DNA of 7,456 bases from Phycisphaerales bacterium (GTDB lineage Bacteria; Planctomycetota; Phycisphaerae; UBA1845), in contig JAUWNF010000156.1 of NCBI GenBank assembly GCA_030612785.1, forward strand, positions 1 to 7,456, written 5' to 3'. The stretch's first letter is position 1, and the number at the start of each line of letters is the position of its first letter. The translations under genes and the position numbers were made by a program. The notes beneath the pieces were generated by a model. It was given only the letters and a program-made list of their open reading frames with translations. It had not been told where the DNA came from and did no database searches. Of the stretch, positions 6,058-7,456 are shown piece by piece.

Positions 6058-6344
6058 TATGTAAGGCGGGGGTGGAGGTGAGAGAGCATCACCACCCATA
6101 GATAACTGATTCGGTAAGTGTGCGAAAGTGCTTTCGAGCGCGCTCTTGGCATCTGCACCGCGCGTAACGGCGGAAGGCTTTAGCGCCGCGTATGTGCTCC
6201 GGTACGGTCGCGCCTGTGCTTCCTCTTCGGAGGAGGGACCATTACGTCGGCCGACATACGGGTCGAGGAGCGGCGCCCTTGCCGAGGGGACGGCACCGAA
6301 TCGGCGGGGAGAGGTTTGGCTGGGAGTGAGGAGGAAGAGAGAGC
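6058..6344 (+). promoter_or_regulatory. Long structured 5' leader of the PEP-CTERM gene
   Basis: This is the predicted untranslated leader between the promoter and the ATG at 6345. Visible stem-loops, in order: GGGT+GGTGA (6070-6081) with TCACC+ACCC (6089-6097), 9 bp with a 3-nt bulge; CGAAAG/CTTTCG (6123-6136); palindrome GAGCGCGCTC (6136-6145); CGGCG/CGCCG (6168-6188); and the UUCG hairpin at 6219-6236. The last 25 bases are purine-rich and carry the Shine-Dalgarno sequence. It matches no riboswitch class I can recognise. It could be a cis-regulatory RNA, a small RNA gene, or simply a long leader. A GTG-initiated frame from 6128 exists but looks non-coding. Confidence 0.4.
6219..6236 (+). 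other. UUCG-tetraloop hairpin in the leader
   Basis: CTTCCTC (6219-6225), loop TTCG (6226-6229), GAGGAGG (6230-6236). This is a 7-bp stem with one G-U pair, closed by C(UUCG)G, the exceptionally stable tetraloop common in structured RNAs. It is followed by GGACC and no T-run, so it is probably not a terminator. Its GAGGAGG arm resembles an anti-Shine-Dalgarno-binding sequence, masked in the stem. Confidence 0.5.
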
Positions 6345-7085
6345 ATGTTCAGGCGCTGGATAGTACTCGTGATGGCGGTGTTGGTGACGTCGACGGGCGT
6401 CACCTACGCTTCGTCAATCTTGATTTTGAGGGCTTCCGAGATCCACCCGGCTCCAGTGGCCGAGTTGAGTGGTGGTTACTTCGACACGGTCGACGAGTTC
6501 GACATCGGCGAAGACAACGGCGATACGCCAACACTCGCATTCTTGGGTAGCTATAGTATCGTGTTGGCGTACACCGATAGCTTTCCGCAGGAGGGAGTGG
6601 GTGACGTGCTTGCCGACTACGTGGACGGAGGAGGGCGCGCCCTGATCGCGACCTTCGGCATGTCCTACCCGCGCGGGATTGGTGGACGGATCAGCGCTCC
6701 GGGGTATAACCCGCTTAGAGACGTCGGCGAAAACGGCTACATCTCGGGCAACATTGAAGCGCTGGTCCCCGGTGATCGCGTTTTCGACACACCCAACATC
6801 ATCGACCTTGACGCGATCAGTTACTACAACAACTCCGAGTTCGCACACCCGGCTCTGGATTCCGGGGCTACACTGATCGCCGATGATGGTGCGGGAATCG
6901 GTGTTTTCGCGCTCAACGCTGATGAAACCGTCGGCGGCTTGAATCTTTTTCCCGGGGTTATAGACGGCAACAACCCGGAGTTCTACAGGTTCCTCGAAAA
7001 CGCCTTAGTGCGTGTGCTACCGGAACCGGGTGCCCTCTCGCTGTTCGCCCTCGGCGCTCTGGCTGTGATGAGGCGGCGGCGGTAG
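6345..7085 (+). CDS. PEP-CTERM sorted surface protein with GATase-like core
   Basis: 246-aa exported protein. Residues 1-23 are a signal peptide (MFRRW, then a hydrophobic stretch ending in YAS). The C-terminus is a textbook PEP-CTERM signal: PEP at 226-228, a hydrophobic segment (ALSLFALGALAVM) and a terminal RRRR. Such tails are recognised and cleaved by an exosortase, which releases or anchors the protein at the cell surface. The middle resembles a class I glutamine-amidotransferase/ThuA-like alpha/beta fold: LILRASE at the start of strand 1, then SIVLAYTDSF (71-80) and GDVLADYVDGGGRALIATFG (86-105). No Cys-His-Glu triad is apparent (there is no Cys at all), so a binding rather than catalytic role is likely. 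The Shine-Dalgarno AGGAGG lies about 10 bases before the ATG. The protein is acidic and Gly/Asp-rich, as usual for this class. The exosortase gene is not in the window. Confidence 0.85.
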   Translation: MFRRWIVLVMAVLVTSTGVTYASSILILRASEIHPAPVAELSGGYFDTVDEFDIGEDNGDTPTLAFLGSYSIVLAYTDSFPQEGVGDVLADYVDGGGRALIATFGMSYPRGIGGRISAPGYNPLRDVGENGYISGNIEALVPGDRVFDTPNIIDLDAISYYNNSEFAHPALDSGATLIADDGAGIGVFALNADETVGGLNLFPGVIDGNNPEFYRFLENALVRVLPEPGALSLFALGALAVMRRRR

Positions 7086-7111
7086 ACAGCTTCATCGAAA
7101 AGGACACCTTA

Positions 7112-7170
7112 GCAGTACAACGCAAAGTAGCTGCCGCTACACAAAAGCCCGCGACTTTGCGCTGTACTGT
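7112..7170. repeat. Large imperfect inverted repeat between convergent genes
   Basis: CAGTACAACGCAAAGT (7113-7128) pairs with ACTTTGCGCTGTACTG (7154-7169). This is a 16-bp stem with a single A-C mismatch, extendable by one G-T pair (7112/7170). The 25-nt loop region includes most of a second perfect hairpin, GTAGC-TGCC-GCTAC (7127-7140), which competes with the inner stem by two bases. It lies between the stops of the PEP-CTERM gene and the convergent dockerin-like gene. No T-tract is present on either side. It may terminate or stabilise both mRNAs, or be a REP- or MITE-like repeat. Confidence 0.6.
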
Positions 7171-7185
7171 CAGACCGCCCGCTCG

Positions 7186-7456
7186 CTACCCTCCGGTGAA
7201 GAGCTGCTGGAAACCGCGGAAGTCGGACAAATCCACGTCATCATCGCAGTCACCGTCGAAGTACAAGAGGCAGTTCGCAACAGAGGTGAGCGACGGGGTC
7301 GGCGTCCCGCCAGGCCCGCTTATGCAGTCCACGAAGTACTCGAAATCGGCCAAATCCACGTCCGCGTCTTCGTTGAAGTCGTACAGCGGCGGTGGCGGTG
7401 AAGCCTCGCACTCGTCCGGAACGCCGCTCTCGTCGCAGTCCCGGCTCCGCAGGTAC
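7186..7456 (-). CDS. C-terminal end of a dockerin-like repeat protein (partial)
   Basis: The frame is open to the right window edge; 89 codons are visible before the TAG at 7188-7186. The product carries DCDESGVPDECE (residues 7-18 of the visible part), a calcium-type Asp-rich motif often placed before planctomycete dockerins. Two EF-hand-like 12-residue loops follow. Loop 1 (DFNEDADVDLAD, 26-37) has Asp/Asn at positions 1, 3, 5, 7, 9 and 12. Loop 2 (DGDCDDDVDLSD, 67-78) has all six ligand positions Asp. Each loop is followed by a Phe-rich helix (DFEYFVDC, DFRGFQQLF). This duplicated layout matches type I-like dockerins, calcium-binding modules at the C-termini of exported proteins. The catalytic or binding part lies outside the window, so the function of the whole protein cannot be told. 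Confidence 0.8.
   Translation of the reverse strand, partial: YLRSRDCDESGVPDECEASPPPPLYDFNEDADVDLADFEYFVDCISGPGGTPTPSLTSVANCLLYFDGDCDDDVDLSDFRGFQQLFTGG

Noticed and set aside
6089..6106. Mini leader peptide ATC-ACC-ACC-CAT-AGA-TAA after GGAGGT
   Set aside because: ATC is a very rare start codon and the run of two Thr codons is too short for an attenuator; no terminator/antiterminator pair is visible.
6128..6550. GTG-initiated open frame in the leader and start of the PEP-CTERM gene
   Set aside because: No ribosome-binding site, an Arg-rich second half overlapping the true gene in another frame, and no domain or convincing signal peptide.
6414..6848. Minus-strand open frame within the PEP-CTERM gene
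   Set aside because: It is antisense to a gene with clear signal peptide and sorting signal, and shows no features of its own.
1..7456. CRISPR array, tRNA/rRNA genes, transposase, phage or toxin-antitoxin genes
   Set aside because: I looked for regularly spaced direct repeats, cloverleaf folds and family motifs on both strands and found none.

Overview
The window reads as a GC-rich chromosomal segment from a planctomycete-like bacterium (Planctomycetota, possibly Phycisphaerae). This is inferred from the combination of a C-terminally membrane-anchored Ser/Thr kinase, a PEP-CTERM surface protein, a protein ending in paired EF-hand dockerin-like repeats after a 'GVPDEC' motif, and an MnmE-like paralogue beside obgE. 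No database search was possible, so the taxon is an inference.

Layout. Positions 1-220 are non-coding and rich in perfect inverted repeats. Positions 221-5806 hold six genes, all on the minus strand. In order of transcription they are a small secreted protein of unknown function (5806-5147), rpmA for ribosomal protein L27 (5084-4839), obgE (4764-3709), coaX for type III pantothenate kinase (3712-2888), a divergent MnmE/TrmE-like GTPase (2925-1702) and a Ser/Thr protein kinase (1480-221). The obgE stop and coaX start share an ATGA, and coaX overlaps the MnmE-like gene, so these three look translationally coupled. The kinase follows a 221-base gap with its own promoter-like sequence, and the secreted-protein gene also has a promoter candidate close to its ATG.

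Positions 5807-6344 are intergenic. A strong sigma-70-type promoter on the plus strand (6023-6051) should drive the PEP-CTERM gene (6345-7085) through an unusually long leader of about 285 nt. The leader contains several stem-loops, including a 7-bp stem closed by a UUCG tetraloop. After the PEP-CTERM gene comes a large imperfect hairpin (7112-7170). The C-terminal end of a minus-strand dockerin-like protein (7456-7186, open at the window edge) then converges on it.

How the genes work together. The minus-strand block is mainly housekeeping: a ribosomal protein of the 50S subunit, a 50S-assembly GTPase, the first enzyme of CoA synthesis and a second GTPase of uncertain role. It is flanked by cell-surface genes. 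No CRISPR array, transposase, integrase, phage gene, tRNA or rRNA was found. I see no clear new multi-gene system. The most unusual items are the truncated MnmE paralogue embedded in the obgE-coaX cluster and the long structured leader of the PEP-CTERM gene.
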